Source of the DNA: Staphylococcus sp. IVB6181
GTDB taxonomy: Bacteria > Bacillota > Bacilli > Staphylococcales > Staphylococcaceae
Reading direction: 5' to 3'
Length of the DNA: 33,779 nt
Assembly: GCF_025561445.1 (NCBI RefSeq)
Contig: NZ_CP095097.1
Span: 1 to 33,779 of the forward strand
Shown one piece after another: positions 15,032-22,560 of the stretch. A program made the translations under genes and the position numbers. Below the pieces are notes generated by a model. The model did not search any database. It had not been told where the DNA came from and saw only the letters and a list, made by a program, of their open reading frames with translations. Within the stretch, counting starts at the first letter, position 1, and every line of letters starts with the position of its first letter.

Positions 15032-15824
15032 GGTTCTGTTGCAAAGTTGAAAAATAAATGTCTAATCTCAATTTTAAAATAATACTTTATGTTAGCTTGT
15101 TAGCATGATGCTGATTTCATGGCATGGCGAAAATCCGTAGATCTGAAGAGACCTGCGGTTCTTTTTATATAGACCGTAAATACATTCAATACCTTTTAAA
15201 GTATTTTTTGCCGTATTGAAACTTTGATATCTTGTCTTTCTTACTTTAATATGACGGTGATCTTGCTCAATGAGGTTATTCAGATATTTGGATGTGCAAT
15301 GACAGTCAGGATTCAGTTTAAACGTTTTAATAACTTTAGTCATGGCTACCTTCGTTGAAGGTGCCTGATCTGTAATCACCTTTTGAGGTTTACCAAATTG
15401 TTTAATGAGACGTTTGATAAATGCATATGCTGAATGATTATCTCGTTGCTTACGCAACCAAATATCTAATGTATGACCCTCTCTGCATCAATAGCACGAT
15501 ATAAATAGCTCCATTTTCCTTTTATTTTGATGTACGTCTCATCAATACGCCATTTGTAATAGGCTTTTTTATGTTTTTTCTTCCAAATTTGATACAAAAT
15601 AGGAGCATATTCTTGAACCCAACGATAGACTGTTGAATGATGAACGTTGACACCACGTTCTCTTAGTATTTCAGATATATCACGATAACTCAGCGCGTAT
15701 CTTAGATAGTAGCCAACGGCTACAGTGATGACGTCCTTGTTAAATTGTTTATATCTGAAATAGTTCATACAGAAGACTCCTTTTTGTTAAAATTATACTA
15801 TAAATTCAACTTTGCAACAGAACC
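15032..15824 (-). mobile_element. IS431/IS257 copy 5
   Basis: 793 bp with both terminal repeats. The right-end variant is the same as in copy 4, and the two copies face each other as an inverted pair around 14017-15031. No target duplication. Confidence 0.95.
15092..15768 (-). pseudogene. tnp: IS431 transposase split by a 2-bp insertion
   Basis: A duplicated CT in CCCTCTCTGCATC near 15481 shifts the frame after residue 95 (reading AERVIH, stop). The rest continues from 15457 in another frame to the normal end. The two catalytic Asp residues are thus on different frames. Confidence 0.93.
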
Positions 15825-15914
15825 AATATTTGGATTATTAGATTTATTGGAGGAATAGTATGTGTTATTTCAGTTATGTTACTTACTAAATATTTTCAGA
15901 AAAAGAAAAGGTAG
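15825..15914 (+). pseudogene. C-terminal tail of a membrane protein
   Basis: The frame leaving the IS431 end reads WIIRFIGGIVCVISVMLLTK then YFQKKKR and stop. It has one membrane helix with a basic tail, the usual end of a transporter. Too short to assign. It is followed directly by a dso-like sequence. Confidence 0.4.
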
Positions 15915-15919
15915 AAATA

Positions 15920-15990
15920 GGTTTTTGAAAACGAGTTTCTTCTTGTCTTGATACTAAGAGTCACTATTACTGGTGAAGTTAATAGTGACA
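15920..15990 (+). other. dso-like sequence of a pC194-type rolling-circle plasmid (best copy)
   Basis: TTTCTTCTTGTCTTGATACT (15937-15956) matches the pC194/pUB110 nick consensus with CTTG/ATA at 15950/15951. It is followed by the hairpin GTCACTATTA/TAATAGTGAC (15960-15989), as expected in a dso. No cognate Rep is in the window. Confidence 0.6.
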
Positions 15991-16041
15991 ACTATTTTTA
16001 TGCATTTAGCATCAAATTTCATTAAATCTTATGTTAACACT

Positions 16042-16069
16042 TTGAATATTATTCATTTAGTGCTAAGAT
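16042..16069 (+). promoter_or_regulatory. Candidate repA promoter
   Basis: TTGAAT (16042-16047), 16-bp spacer, TAAGAT (16064-16069). This would give a leader of about 285 nt ahead of repA, containing the antisense target and the attenuator. Confidence 0.4.
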
Positions 16070-16089
16070 TAAATTAAATTAAAACAGAA

Positions 16090-16205
16090 CGAAAAAGAAC
16101 ACCTAGCATTAGAACATTGTTGACAGCAATGACTAATCGCTAACCGATAACCACACTATCGGCGCACTTTAAGGTGTCCTCTTTCTCTTATTCTGTTACC
16201 CTTAT
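16090..16205 (-). ncRNA. Candidate copy-control antisense RNA
   Basis: On the minus strand TTGCGA and TAACAT (17-bp spacing, about 16235-16208) could start an RNA. It passes through a structured region with GTTGACAGC/ATGACTAATC loops and the stem GATAGTGTGGTTATC. It would end at the pairing of AGGACACCT with AGGTGTTCT followed by TTTTT (16090-16100). The layout matches antisense control of rep leaders by transcription attenuation. Confidence 0.4.
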
Positions 16206-16295
16206 GTTACTAAATAAACCACCGTTTCGCAACATAAAAGTATCAGAATCAAAAAGAAGAAAGAGACATAAGCAACTGATAAGCAAGTCAGTATA

Positions 16296-16338
16296 AGAGT
16301 GTAAGCCGTTACAATATATCGGTTTGCACTCTTTTTTG
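16296..16338 (+). promoter_or_regulatory. Transcription attenuator in the repA leader
   Basis: AGAGTGTAAGCCG (16296-16308) pairs over its full length (two G-U pairs) with CGGTTTGCACTCT (16320-16332), followed at once by TTTTTTG. This intrinsic terminator lies 25 bp before the repA start and just before its Shine-Dalgarno. An upstream segment (TCTCTTATTCTG with CAGAATCAAAAAGAAG) offers alternative folding. Confidence 0.65.
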
Positions 16339-16362
16339 TTCTCTATAAAGGAGAAGGCAAAA

Positions 16363-17307
16363 ATGGCTTATCAACTTATCAGTTTAGAAGAACATGCAAC
16401 ATTCGACAGTATTCAAGCAATGGATAACACAGTGAGACAATATAATGCAAAAATCAGCAAAACACACTATGAAACGCTTAATCTGTTGAAGCAATACAGC
16501 TGCAAAGTGATTGGTGTTTCACACATCAAAATTAAAACGATTGCTGATCGTCTTGGAAAATCAGTACGTACAATCAAACGTCATTTGAAGTATTTAAAAG
16601 AGCAAGGTTTTATTTCAGTTATTAATACTATGCGTTCAAAAACCGGCGGCAAAGGGGCAAGTGCATACGCAATTAATCCTATAGAAATGCAACAAAAAAT
16701 TATTAATGTCACGTCGCAAATGTCACGTCGCAAAGCGGGTAAAAAACGCAATCAACACCAGTCGCAGCAAGCCATGGCGTTTGTCCGAATTAAAAAAGAA
16801 ACTATATCTTTTTTAAAACTATTAAATTCTTTTGTAAGTAACAAAAGTCACAAGAAAAAAATCAAATTAAAACGTATTGAAAACATTAAATATTTCAGAG
16901 CATGCCCCAAAGGTGTACCGATTGAATTTTATCAACGTTACAAACCTTTCTTTAGCGACGCCCAAATCAAATGCCTATTCAACAAAATCTCAAACCAGAT
17001 CAATCAATATCCTAATATCAATGACGAAGAATACACTGACATAGTCGACAATACAATGGATTCCTTGGTAAAGGCGTTAAGAAATTATCACAGAGGACAA
17101 GGCGAGAAAATCTATAATATTTTTGCATATGCATCAGCGGCGGCTAAATATCAAGCATTTAGACAATGCAGTATGAAATTATGGGAAAATCCGCCAGCAT
17201 TTACACAAGAAGATATAACATTTGAAGCAGGTAGTACTTTCAAACAAGCGAGTATGACTATGTGGGAAAAAGCAGGTCTGTTTGATGACGAAGGTATACC
17301 TTATTAA
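16363..17307 (+). CDS. rep: Plasmid replication initiator, winged-helix type
   Basis: A 314-residue protein from ATG 16363, behind AAAGGAG (an upstream TTG frame start at 16324 overlaps the attenuator and is unlikely). Residues about 45-100 form a winged helix-turn-helix: IKTIADRLGKSVRTIKRHLK, then YLKEQGFISV. A basic linker (SRRKAGKKRNQHQ) and a C-terminal domain with FACPKGVP-like and FAYASAAAKYQAF segments follow. The leader attenuator and candidate antisense RNA support a copy-controlled initiator. It is the only uninterrupted Rep in the window and so is probably what replicates this plasmid. The family is recognised only generally. Confidence 0.8.
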   Translation: MAYQLISLEEHATFDSIQAMDNTVRQYNAKISKTHYETLNLLKQYSCKVIGVSHIKIKTIADRLGKSVRTIKRHLKYLKEQGFISVINTMRSKTGGKGASAYAINPIEMQQKIINVTSQMSRRKAGKKRNQHQSQQAMAFVRIKKETISFLKLLNSFVSNKSHKKKIKLKRIENIKYFRACPKGVPIEFYQRYKPFFSDAQIKCLFNKISNQINQYPNINDEEYTDIVDNTMDSLVKALRNYHRGQGEKIYNIFAYASAAAKYQAFRQCSMKLWENPPAFTQEDITFEAGSTFKQASMTMWEKAGLFDDEGIPY

Positions 17308-17465
17308 TTAATCTGAGTGATTTGCGACATAGGAATTTCAGCATTTTCATTTTCCTTGTCTAACAGCAATCTATTGTTAAGCATGTCTATTTTTCGTATA
17401 AAGCATTATATTTGTTGGAAATAGCCATCTTTCCAATATTCAACAGTTGCTGGCTCATTATTCAT
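17304..17465 (-). pseudogene. Small decayed ORF
   Basis: Reads MNNEPATVEYWKDGYFQQI, an in-frame TAA, then IDMLNNRLLLDKENENAEIP to a stop overlapping the rep stop. No ribosome binding site is seen. It looks like the remains of a gene encoding a short coiled protein. Low certainty. Confidence 0.3.
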
Positions 17466-17494
17466 AATTTTGAAAAGTAGGTTTGCGTTGAGCA

Positions 17495-17692
17495 TTGCAC
17501 ATTAATCGTCGGACAGTTCAGGATGAGCTGCTTTGTTTTGTTCTTCAACAAAGGCTTGAAGCTGCTCAAGTTGTTCAGGCACTTAGTAAAGGCCATCCAT
17601 TTGACCTTTCCCCTGCCTTGAGGAATTCGGCTATCCAAAAATTCATTTATGATACCCGCTACTTTGCAGTTTCATGTGAAACTGCAAAGTAG
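17495..17692 (+). CDS. Uncertain ORF of atypical composition
   Basis: A 65-codon frame (TTG start, RRTVQDELLCFVLQQRLEAA) with more C and G than its neighbours. It ends inside a perfect palindrome (17656-17695). No clear ribosome binding site. It could be the tail of a foreign gene with its terminator rather than a whole gene. Not recognised. Confidence 0.25.
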   Translation: MHINRRTVQDELLCFVLQQRLEAAQVVQALSKGHPFDLSPALRNSAIQKFIYDTRYFAVSCETAK

Positions 17693-17695
17693 CGG
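17656..17695. terminator. Perfect 19-bp palindrome, terminator-like
   Basis: CCGCTACTTTGCAGTTTCA pairs with its exact complement around TG. It abuts the 3' end of the LSm-like gene on the minus strand and the end of the uncertain ORF on the plus strand, so it may terminate both. It is GC-richer than the surrounding DNA. Confidence 0.6.
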
Positions 17696-17696
17696 C

Positions 17697-18011
17697 TTAA
17701 TCTTCAAGTTCGGGCAAATGTATTAAATTAGCTGTGTATAATATAGAGTGTTTGGGAATCAGCATGCGTTTTTCGATAGGTCGCCCTTGCTTATCCGTAA
17801 GGTTATCGCTTTTAACGAGAAGAATTTCATATCTCCATTCATTCATAATATAGCCGGTTAATTCATCCCCATTATTTAAAAATACTTTGACCTTTCTTTG
17901 GTTAAAAAAGCGGTGTACACACGTTGGGTACACTTGCTTATCGTAATATTCAAATCTTTTATTTTGCATTTGTTTGATCTTTTTAATGTGTTCTTTGGAT
18001 GTGCCCATCAT
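17697..18011 (-). CDS. Plasmid-encoded Hfq/LSm-like protein
   Basis: About 104 residues from ATG 18011 (AGGATAG just upstream; an upstream ATG at 18050 has no ribosome binding site). A basic helical N-terminus (KEHIKKIKQMQNKRFEYYDK) leads to a Sm-fold-like segment: VKVFLNNGDELTGYIMNEWR, then EILLVKSD and KRMLIPKHSILY. This is similar in spacing to Hfq, where VxxFLxNGxxLxGxI is Sm1 and a KH-containing segment is Sm2. It would bind RNA, perhaps copy-control or toxin RNAs of the plasmid; that is inference. It lies convergent to rep. Confidence 0.55.
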   Translation of the reverse strand: MMGTSKEHIKKIKQMQNKRFEYYDKQVYPTCVHRFFNQRKVKVFLNNGDELTGYIMNEWRYEILLVKSDNLTDKQGRPIEKRMLIPKHSILYTANLIHLPELED

Positions 18012-18058
18012 ATCTATCCTATCCCCATATATTGAAAATCTAATTATCAATTATACTA

Positions 18059-18235
18059 TTAACATAGCACAGCTAAGTTGTATATCCAGTGTCCTTTAAG
18101 TCGTCTTTTAAATTCTTCTTTATCTTTTTCAAATTGTTTTTGTCCATCTGTTGTCAATTTTTCTTTTTTATTAGGATTGTTGTGTAGCCATTTAGGAGTG
18201 ATTTTCTGCTTGTTGTCTGGTGTTCGTGCAGTTTC
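18059..18235 (-). pseudogene. Remnant of a small charged protein (same family as 6553-8304)
   Basis: The frame reads ETARTPDNKQKITPKWLHNN, later QKQFEKDKEEFKRRLKGHW. A TGA lies directly upstream in frame and no start is present. It shares the pattern TPxWL, a charged middle and KExxFxxxLxxxW with the gene split by the ISL3 element. The function is unknown. Confidence 0.45.
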
Positions 18236-18435
18236 TCAGAAATGTTTTGTGGGAACATCTACCTAATGATTCTTTATATACTTTTAGAAGGGATTGCACT
18301 ATCTCATCACCATCATTTTTGCAAAATATCTTGAGCGAGTGTTTTCAAGGGTAGCTTTGACAATTATATTGCTTTTGGATTGTAAATATATATGGTTAAC
18401 ATATTCTACACCACAAGGATAATGTATACAAGTAT
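18236..18435. other. Intergenic region upstream of par2
   Basis: No gene is seen. TTGACA at 18357-18362 is the only good -35-like box. The region probably includes the ancestral 5' part of the small gene at 18059-18235. Confidence 0.3.
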
Positions 18436-18475
18436 AAGGTGGTATGATATACAATATACTTGTATACTTAAGTGA
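18436..18475 (+). repeat. Inverted repeats upstream of parA2 (centromere/operator candidate)
   Basis: TATACAAGTATA and TATACTTGTATA lie in inverse orientation about 20 bp apart, with TATGATATACAAT between. ACCAC and GGTGGT flank the first. Similar TACTTG(C/T)AT units precede parA1 (714-736) and lie after parB2 (19640-19692), as expected for binding sites of the small partner protein. Confidence 0.5.
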
Positions 18476-18507
18476 AAGTATAAAAACATTATCAAAGGAA
18501 GATTTAA

Positions 18508-19298
18508 ATGACGAGAGTAATTACAGTAAATAATTTTAAGGGCGGAGTGTCAAAGACATCGACCACTAACGCAATAGCTTATATATTATCTCAGAAATTA
18601 AACTATAGGACATTAGTCATTGATTTGGATCCGCAAGCTGATGCAACAGAAACTCTCTTGTTAACATTTGATGGCGAAACGGATTTAACTTTATATGAAT
18701 CTTTAGCAGAAGAATTAAATGTCGAAAACTGTCTTGTAACATTATATGAAAATTTAGATTTAATCCCTTCTGATTTCAACATGATTGGCTTCCCGAATTT
18801 GTTAGAGGACTTAGGTTATGACCGTTTCAATGGGGCAAAGGTCATTAATAATTTTATCGCACCTATTAAAGGAAATTACGATATTATACTCATTGATACA
18901 CCACAACTATTTCAGATTACAGCAGCAATGCTATTTATGCGTGTGATTATAGCTTGATTGTGATGCAGACACACACCAGAAGTTTCAGAGCAGTGAGTTC
19001 ATTCATTGAGTATCTAGCTTTATTCAGAGATAACTATCAATTAGAATTTGAAATTGCCGGTATTCTTCCTGTAATGTTCAAAAACAAAGGGAAAATTGAT
19101 AACATGATCATTCAGCAATCCATTGATAAATATGGAGAACATATTTTTAAAAATTATGTTTCTCAAAGAGAAAGGGTAAAACTCTGGGATCAAACAGGAA
19201 TCACTGATTTAGACTATCACGACAAAATCACATTGAAAATGTACTATGATATTACTTTAAAATTATTGGAACAAATCAAAGATTATGAAAGAGAGTGA
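18508..19298 (+). pseudogene. parA: Second ParA, disrupted by a one-base deletion
   Basis: Starts MTRVITVNNFKGGVSKTSTT and is clearly homologous to the 788-1579 product along its length. A C is missing near 18903 (CCACAACT where CCACCAACT is expected), which ends the frame after 149 residues. The rest (SLIVMQTHTRSFRAV onward) continues in the next frame to 19298. The total length, 791 nt, is exactly one less than the intact copy. The ATPase is therefore dead unless frameshifting occurs. Confidence 0.92.
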
Positions 19299-19624
19299 TA
19301 TATTTGAAAAAGAAAAATTCATTATTAGATTCAAATAAAATTGAAGATACAACTTTAAACAACAATTTTATAAACAGAGAGCAGAAAATCGAAAGCTTAC
19401 CGCAAACAAGTTTACGTCTTAAAGGAAATACACACAGTATAATACACGTGTTAAAAAGAATTGAAATGAAAGATTCCTATGATGAAATAATTGAAGCAGC
19501 ATTAAATAACTACATTGAAAGTAAATATAATGATGAAAAGCAAAAACAAATTAAAGAATACGTCAATACAGAGAACGAGTATAAAAGAAGAAAACAACGT
19601 AAAAAAGAGAATGATAGAGCATAG
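19295..19624 (+). CDS. Second small ParB-like partner
   Basis: A 109-residue paralogue of the 1576-1899 product with the same GTG/TTG start region. The core TSLRLKGNTHSIIHVLKRIE is nearly unchanged. The frame is intact although its ParA is broken, so it may still bind its sites or act as a repressor. AT-rich inverted repeats (CTTGCATAT...ATATGCAAG) follow at 19643-19676. Confidence 0.75.
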   Translation: MIYLKKKNSLLDSNKIEDTTLNNNFINREQKIESLPQTSLRLKGNTHSIIHVLKRIEMKDSYDEIIEAALNNYIESKYNDEKQKQIKEYVNTENEYKRRKQRKKENDRA

Positions 19625-19642
19625 TATCTACTATGCCAACGA

Positions 19643-19692
19643 CTTGCATATATTATATAATTATACTATATGCAAGTATATTATATACTTGA
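19643..19692. repeat. AT-rich inverted repeat after par2
   Basis: CTTGCATAT and ATATGCAAG flank a TA-rich spacer, followed by TATATTATATACTTG. It matches the repeat type upstream of both par loci. Confidence 0.45.
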
Positions 19693-19724
19693 ATTCAAAA
19701 GAGGGAGTGTTATGAAAGATAATC

Positions 19725-19738
19725 AAATTGCAACAGAA
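19725..19738. repeat. IS431 terminal fragment
   Basis: ATTGCAACAGAACC is the outer IS431 terminus. It interrupts a short ORF that starts MKDNQIATEP after GAGGGAG (19712) and marks the junction between par2 and the sin region. Confidence 0.6.
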
Positions 19739-19789
19739 CCTGTTTTGAGATGCTGTGAGAAGCTCTCATTTGCATCGAAGTAAAGTTTA

Positions 19790-20398
19790 TTAAACCAAAT
19801 CATTATCTTTTTTTATTCTGTAAATTGTCTGCCTTGTGATATTTACTTCTTTCGCAATTTTACTAATTGCTTGGCCTTCTTTTAACATTTCGACAACTCG
19901 ATGATAGATAACACGCTTTTGAGGATCTTTCGCGTTTGGCGAATAAAGTAAAGGTCGTCCTTTATAAACATCTTTTTCTTTCGCAACTTGAATTCCTTGT
20001 GCTTGTCGACGTTTACTTTCGTTTCTCTCTTGTTCTGAAACCATTGCTAAAATTTGAACAATTAAATCTTTCATAAACTTATCTAATAATGGATTACCGA
20101 TCACTTCATTCATCATAGGTAAACTTGTAATCATTAGCTGCACGTCTTTTTCTTTTAAATAATTCACAGTTTCAATAATTTCATCATAGTTACGTCCTAA
20201 ACGATCTATTGACTCCACAACGAATCGATCTCCCATTCTTACAAAATTAAGAGCTTCTTGAAATACAGGTCTATTTTCAACTGACTTGCCTGATTGCTTC
20301 TCTGTAAAGATTTTCTCCACACCAAATGTCTTTAAATTATCTAATTGTCTTTCTAAATTTTGGTCTATCGACGATACTCTCGCATAACCTATAATCAT
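19790..20398 (-). CDS. sin: Sin-type serine recombinase (plasmid resolvase)
   Basis: A 202-residue small serine recombinase, the family's usual length. The catalytic domain has [15 protein letters not shown] (active Ser about residue 9), [13 protein letters not shown] and the long E helix ending [20 protein letters not shown]. The C-terminal HTH is [20 protein letters not shown]. It is very like Sin of staphylococcal multiresistance plasmids and will resolve multimers and IS-mediated cointegrates. Its site lies directly upstream. It is intact and should work with host HU. Confidence 0.93.
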   Translation of the reverse strand: MIIGYARVSSIDQNLERQLDNLKTFGVEKIFTEKQSGKSVENRPVFQEALNFVRMGDRFVVESIDRLGRNYDEIIETVNYLKEKDVQLMITSLPMMNEVIGNPLLDKFMKDLIVQILAMVSEQERNESKRRQAQGIQVAKEKDVYKGRPLLYSPNAKDPQKRVIYHRVVEMLKEGQAISKIAKEVNITRQTIYRIKKDNDLV

Positions 20399-20419
20399 TT
20401 ATTTTCACTCCATATTTAA

Positions 20420-20490
20420 TATACACCCTAATCATACGTTTTAATTACTGTAATTTCAACAATCTGATTTGTATGTTTAGGGTGTACCTA
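20420..20490. other. resH-like recombination site of Sin
   Basis: TATACACCCTAATCATACG (from 20420) is matched in inverse by GTATGTTTAGGGTGTAC (20471-20487), upstream of sin and divergent to it. This two-site arrangement fits Sin binding sites of resH. Confidence 0.65.
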
Positions 20491-20609
20491 AATAATACAA
20501 TTACTTTTAACCATACCTCATATAGATAATTTAGTTAACTAACACATGTACACTCAACACAATTGTTCATTGCACATGTGTTGAACTTCTATTTTAATTG
20601 CTTATTGTC

Positions 20610-20732
20610 CTAGCATTTCATCATTTTTTCTGTAAGAACGAGTTTATATTTAAATTCAACTTTACGCATTTCCATATTTTCTAATTCTTTTTTCTCTTCA
20701 TTGGTTAAGCCAACCATAACATCTATTATTGA
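20610..20732 (-). pseudogene. C-terminal fragment, possibly of a rolling-circle Rep
   Basis: The frame reads VMVGLTNEEKKELENMEMRK then VEFKYKLVLTEKMMKC and stop. It begins right at the dso-like sequence and has no start codon. The link to a Rep_1 C-terminus is a guess from position. The window 20491-20609 holds no gene. Confidence 0.35.
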
Positions 20733-20770
20733 TATCAAGACAAGAAGAAACTCGTTTCACTCGTTTTAAA
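20733..20770 (-). other. dso-like sequence, copy 3
   Basis: On the minus strand AACGAGTTTCTTCTTG and TCTTGATA match the nick region of copy 2 at 15920 almost exactly. It stands 70 bp before the VOC gene, whose other side is an sso-like block. Confidence 0.6.
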
Positions 20771-20842
20771 AACCACTTCTTTTTGACATTAACGTAACGT
20801 AATACATTACAATAAATAAAAATAAAAAAAGAGGTGGAAACA

Positions 20843-21259
20843 ATGGAATTTTATCAAATGCCAATGTTTAATAAAGTGTTAGTTAAAGACATTGAAAAAG
20901 CAGAGAAATGGTATGAAAAAACAATTGGTTTTAAAAGTGTTTTTAAATTTAGAAATGATAAAAACGAAGTGCTAATGAATCATTTAAGACTAGAAAAATA
21001 TCAAGACTTAATGCTAATTTCTCAAACAAATTTTGAAGTTGGAAACTCAATATATTTAAACATCTTAGTAAAAGATATCGAAGAAAAGTCCAAAAATATT
21101 TCACAAAAATTTATAGTAAGCCAATTAGAAGAACAACCATGGAACGCTAAAGAAATGACAATAAAAGATCCAGATGGACACTTAATCACACTGACTCAAT
21201 CAAATATTAGCGATACTGATTTTGAAAAATTAATGAAACAAACTTCTAAAGATTATTAG
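20843..21259 (+). CDS. VOC-superfamily (glyoxalase/bleomycin-resistance-like) protein
   Basis: A 138-residue protein from ATG 20843 behind GAGGTGG (a GTG at 20834 lies inside the Shine-Dalgarno). It contains two beta-alpha-beta-beta-beta modules: KVLVKDIEKAEKWYEKTIGF near the start and MTIKDPDGHLITLTQ near the end. It may bind a small toxic molecule or be a lyase/isomerase; the substrate cannot be told. The gene stands alone between a dso-like and an sso-like sequence, like qacC in small staphylococcal plasmids. Confidence 0.85.
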   Translation: MEFYQMPMFNKVLVKDIEKAEKWYEKTIGFKSVFKFRNDKNEVLMNHLRLEKYQDLMLISQTNFEVGNSIYLNILVKDIEEKSKNISQKFIVSQLEEQPWNAKEMTIKDPDGHLITLTQSNISDTDFEKLMKQTSKDY

Positions 21260-21274
21260 ATAAAAATCTATATT

Positions 21275-21442
21275 GCTTTATTCCAATTGCTTTATTGACA
21301 ACGAGCCTCTGAACCCTTAACAAACCCAAAACTTGTCGAATGGTCGGCTTAATAGCTCACGCTATGCCGACATTCGTCTTCAAGTTTAGTTAAGGGTTCT
21401 CCTCAACGATCAATAAATTTTCTCGGCATAAATGCGTGGTCT
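21275..21442. other. ssoA/palA-like single-strand origin, copy 3
   Basis: Nearly identical to 2693-2860, in the same orientation, with TAGCGT on the minus strand and the end CTCGGCATAAATGCGTGG. Confidence 0.7.
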
Positions 21443-21460
21443 TGTTATAATTGAAATAAA

Positions 21461-21557
21461 GGAGCAGTAGTGGCTCCTCCCAAAGAACTAATTGATTAGT
21501 TCTTTTATGATGTCAGCTAAAGCTTTTAACAAGTTAAGTATGCTTGTTAAAAGCTTT
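21461..21557. terminator. Three consecutive hairpins
   Basis: GGAGCAGTAGTGGCTCC (21461-21477), AAAGAACTAA/TTAGTTCTTT (21482-21505) and AAAGCTTTTAACAAG/CTTGTTAAAAGCTTT (21519-21557). The last is a perfect 15-bp stem with a T-run. This is an unusually tight transcription barrier. Confidence 0.65.
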
Positions 21558-21559
21558 TT

Positions 21560-22131
21560 GTTTGTGCATTTTATAATTAATAACCTTATTTTGCATTTTA
21601 AGGGGGTATTTAGAGCAAACTCTGTATTTCTTATGGGTTACTCAAATCTCAATATAAGCGTTTAAAGCGTAAATATGAGCTTATAACAGAAAAATATCCC
21701 TACTTGATTTATACATAAAATATACACCGTCAAAAACTTAGGATATTTGCGTAGGATATTTTACATGAGCATAAGGAAATCCAGTACCACCCCTGGTGGT
21801 ATTCAGCATAGCTGAAAGATTTTCCTAACATTCGTTACACTCATTTGCTCATGCAAACAACACCAAAACCTTGATATTAAAGCAATTGAAGTAAATCCAT
21901 ATTTTTTAGCCTATGAAACAGCAGAGTGTATTAGTACATAGAATGCAACATGTTACACAAATACCACTCAGAGCTTCCCATAGGATATTTTTTTCATTGA
22001 TTTGATGGTCTTTATTAAAGGTCTAGGATACGAATATCCTAGATTTGAACAACTCTAGGATATATAGGATATTCATTTTTTGTATTTTTTGTATGAAAAG
22101 ACTAAATATCAAAGTTTAAATCAACATAAAA
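21560..22131. other. Non-coding region with iterons and nested hairpins
   Basis: No gene is seen in about 570 bp. TAGGATAT occurs at 21739, 21752, 21981, 22056 and 22065, a near copy TAGGATAC at 22024, and the reverse ATATCCTA at 22034. A nested structure spans 21764-21853: CATGAGCA/TGCTCATG outside, AGGAAATC/GATTTTCCT within, then TACCACC/GGTGGTA and TTCAGC/GCTGAA hairpins. This looks like a replication or transfer origin relic (oriV, sso of another type, or oriT). Confidence 0.45.
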
Positions 22132-22155
22132 AATGCTAGCTAATCAGCTAGCATT
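22132..22155. terminator. Hairpin at the edge of the bacteriocin-like fragment
   Basis: AATGCTAGC and GCTAGCATT flank TAATCA. It sits where the 5' part of the following open frame should be. Confidence 0.45.
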
Positions 22156-22458
22156 ACAAATTCTTCAAGTAATAATTTTGTTTTTCAAAATTCCAATGGT
22201 AATGCATCAGCACAACAAATTGCTAGTCAAATTGGAGGAGATTTAGTAAAAAGATTTGCCCCCAATACTGATGTTGGAGGTTTAATCAACTCATTAACTA
22301 TTAAACTTAGTGCTATTGCTAATGCTACTGATGGATTTGCTTGGACAGATCTTGCAGGTGCTATTTCTGATATTGCTGGATTTATTGCAAGTTACATACC
22401 TCAAGCTAAAGTAGTTACAATAGCAACTGCACTTTGGGATTATTCTTCATTACTTTAA
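22144..22458 (+). pseudogene. 5'-truncated secreted or bacteriocin-like peptide
   Basis: A 104-residue frame without start codon: QNSNGNASAQQIASQIGGDL, then GGLINSLTIKLSAIANATDG and DLAGAISDIAGFIASYIPQA, ending WDYSSLL. It is rich in Ala/Ile/Ser/Gly with alternating amphipathic and hydrophobic segments, as in bacteriocins or other membrane-active secreted peptides. A terminator hairpin (22487-22523) and then a two-TM membrane protein follow, a typical place for an immunity gene. The family is not recognised. Confidence 0.45.
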
Positions 22459-22486
22459 AAGTGATATTTAAACTGTTCATTTTGAT

Positions 22487-22523
22487 AAAGTGTGATTTTA
22501 ATCTGTTGTTAAAATCACACTTT
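22487..22523 (+). terminator. Terminator after the bacteriocin-like fragment
   Basis: AAAGTGTGATTTTA pairs perfectly with TAAAATCACACTTT around a nine-base loop. Confidence 0.7.
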
Positions 22524-22560
22524 ACCTTTAATTCATTAAAATAAAAAAAGGGGGATTCTA

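Noticed and set aside
18078..18266. Plus-strand ORF (62 codons)
   Set aside because: It is the antisense of the decayed TPKWL-type gene; Cys/Leu/Ser-rich translation with no ribosome binding site.
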